A DNA stretch of 6,024 bases from assembly GCA_964531285.1 (NCBI GenBank), contig CAZHDI010000147.1, forward strand, positions 1 to 6,024, given 5' to 3'. Below, piece after piece: positions 5,667 through 6,024 of this stretch. Within the stretch, counting starts at the first letter, position 1. Each line of letters opens with the position of its first letter. The translations under genes and the position numbers were made by a program. The notes under the pieces were generated by a model. That model worked only from the letters and a program-made list of their open reading frames with translations, had not been told where the DNA came from and ran no database searches. The DNA comes from CAZHDI01 sp964531285 (GTDB lineage: Bacteria > Pseudomonadota > Alphaproteobacteria > JAJFIK01).

Positions 5667-5710
5667 CAAAGACGCCCTGTCAGGGGGGTGCGAACAAAGA
5701 TGGGCCGCCA

Positions 5711-6024
5711 ATGTTTTCCAAGATTCTGATCGCCAATCGGGGCGAGATCGCCTGCCGCGTTATCAAGACCGCCAAGCGCATGGGGCTTCAAACGGTCGCG
5801 GTCTACTCCGAAGCCGATCAGGACTCGCTCCATGTGGAGATGGCCGACGAGGCGGTGGCCATCGGTCCGGCCCAGGCCGCCCAGTCTTATCTCGCAATGG
5901 AAAAGATCATCGACGCGGTGCGCCGGACCGGAGCCGAAGCCGTCCATCCGGGCTTCGGGTTCCTGTCCGAAAATCCGAAATTCGCCCAGGCCCTGATGGC
6001 CGAGAAGATCGCCTTTATCGGCCC
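5711..6024 (+). CDS. pccA: Propionyl-CoA carboxylase alpha subunit, N-terminal part (partial)
   Basis: The first 104 residues of a biotin carboxylase subunit are present; the right edge cuts the gene. The protein begins MFSKILIANRGEIACRVIKT, the hallmark start of the biotin carboxylase N-terminal domain, and continues with VAVYSEAD (29-36) and HPGFGFLSEN (79-88). The last motif is more commonly HPGYGFLSEN, so residue 82 is a conservative Phe for Tyr change. This subunit carboxylates biotin with ATP and bicarbonate, and the beta subunit transfers the carboxyl group to propionyl-CoA. The pccA call over acetyl- or methylcrotonyl-CoA carboxylase rests on the pccB end at the left of the window. 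No strong Shine-Dalgarno precedes the ATG; the family N-terminus decides the start. An ATG at 5700 is out of frame. Confidence 0.9.
   Translation, partial: MFSKILIANRGEIACRVIKTAKRMGLQTVAVYSEADQDSLHVEMADEAVAIGPAQAAQSYLAMEKIIDAVRRTGAEAVHPGFGFLSENPKFAQALMAEKIAFIG

Larger units (their letters stand above)
5464..5710. other. Divergent intergenic region between transporter and pccA
   Basis: These 247 bp must carry the promoters of both divergent genes. Three GGGCCA copies (5548-5553, 5567-5572 and 5581-5586) and a small CCCTG/CAGGG dyad near 5588-5600 are visible but not obviously regulatory. For the transporter, TTGTCA on the minus strand (5559-5554) is a fair -35, but no good -10 follows at 16-18 bp, so its promoter is not assigned. 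The MarR palindrome found at 2500-2534 is absent here, at least as a full-length copy. Confidence 0.5.

Overview
This GC-rich window has a dense, short-spaced gene layout with long open shadow frames. It most resembles an alphaproteobacterial chromosome, probably a marine or salt-exposed heterotroph; that placement is inferred from gene content and composition, not from a marker gene. The outer edges are the two halves of propionyl-CoA carboxylase. The 3' end of the beta subunit gene (pccB) lies at the left, and the 5' end of the alpha (biotin carboxylase) subunit gene (pccA) lies at the right, on the same strand.

Between them is an osmoadaptation block of about 5 kb. After pccB come a strong intrinsic terminator (341-379) and a 465-bp non-coding stretch. 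That stretch holds a candidate promoter (552-580), a possible 13-codon leader ORF with its own ribosome binding site (599-640), an 11-bp direct repeat and a GC hairpin. Then come two translationally coupled SAM-dependent methyltransferases: glycine/sarcosine N-methyltransferase (773-1603) and sarcosine/dimethylglycine N-methyltransferase (1603-2442). Together they should convert glycine to glycine betaine in three methylations, without choline.

Next is a MarR-GNAT fusion protein (2534-3469). A perfect 15-bp inverted repeat ends on the A of its start codon and overlaps a candidate promoter that would give a leaderless mRNA, so autorepression is the obvious reading. Converging on it, with stop codons overlapping by 4 bp, is a BCCT-family betaine/choline transporter on the minus strand (3466-5463). 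A 247-bp divergent region separates the transporter from pccA and holds a plausible pccA promoter.

The block combines de novo betaine synthesis, betaine or choline uptake and a likely dedicated regulator at one locus. None of the families is new. The points worth a second look are the regulatory architecture (leader ORF and leader folds upstream of the methyltransferases, and the operator that doubles as a start-codon hairpin) and the placement of the block between pccB and pccA. No tRNA, rRNA, CRISPR array, insertion sequence or integrase was seen.
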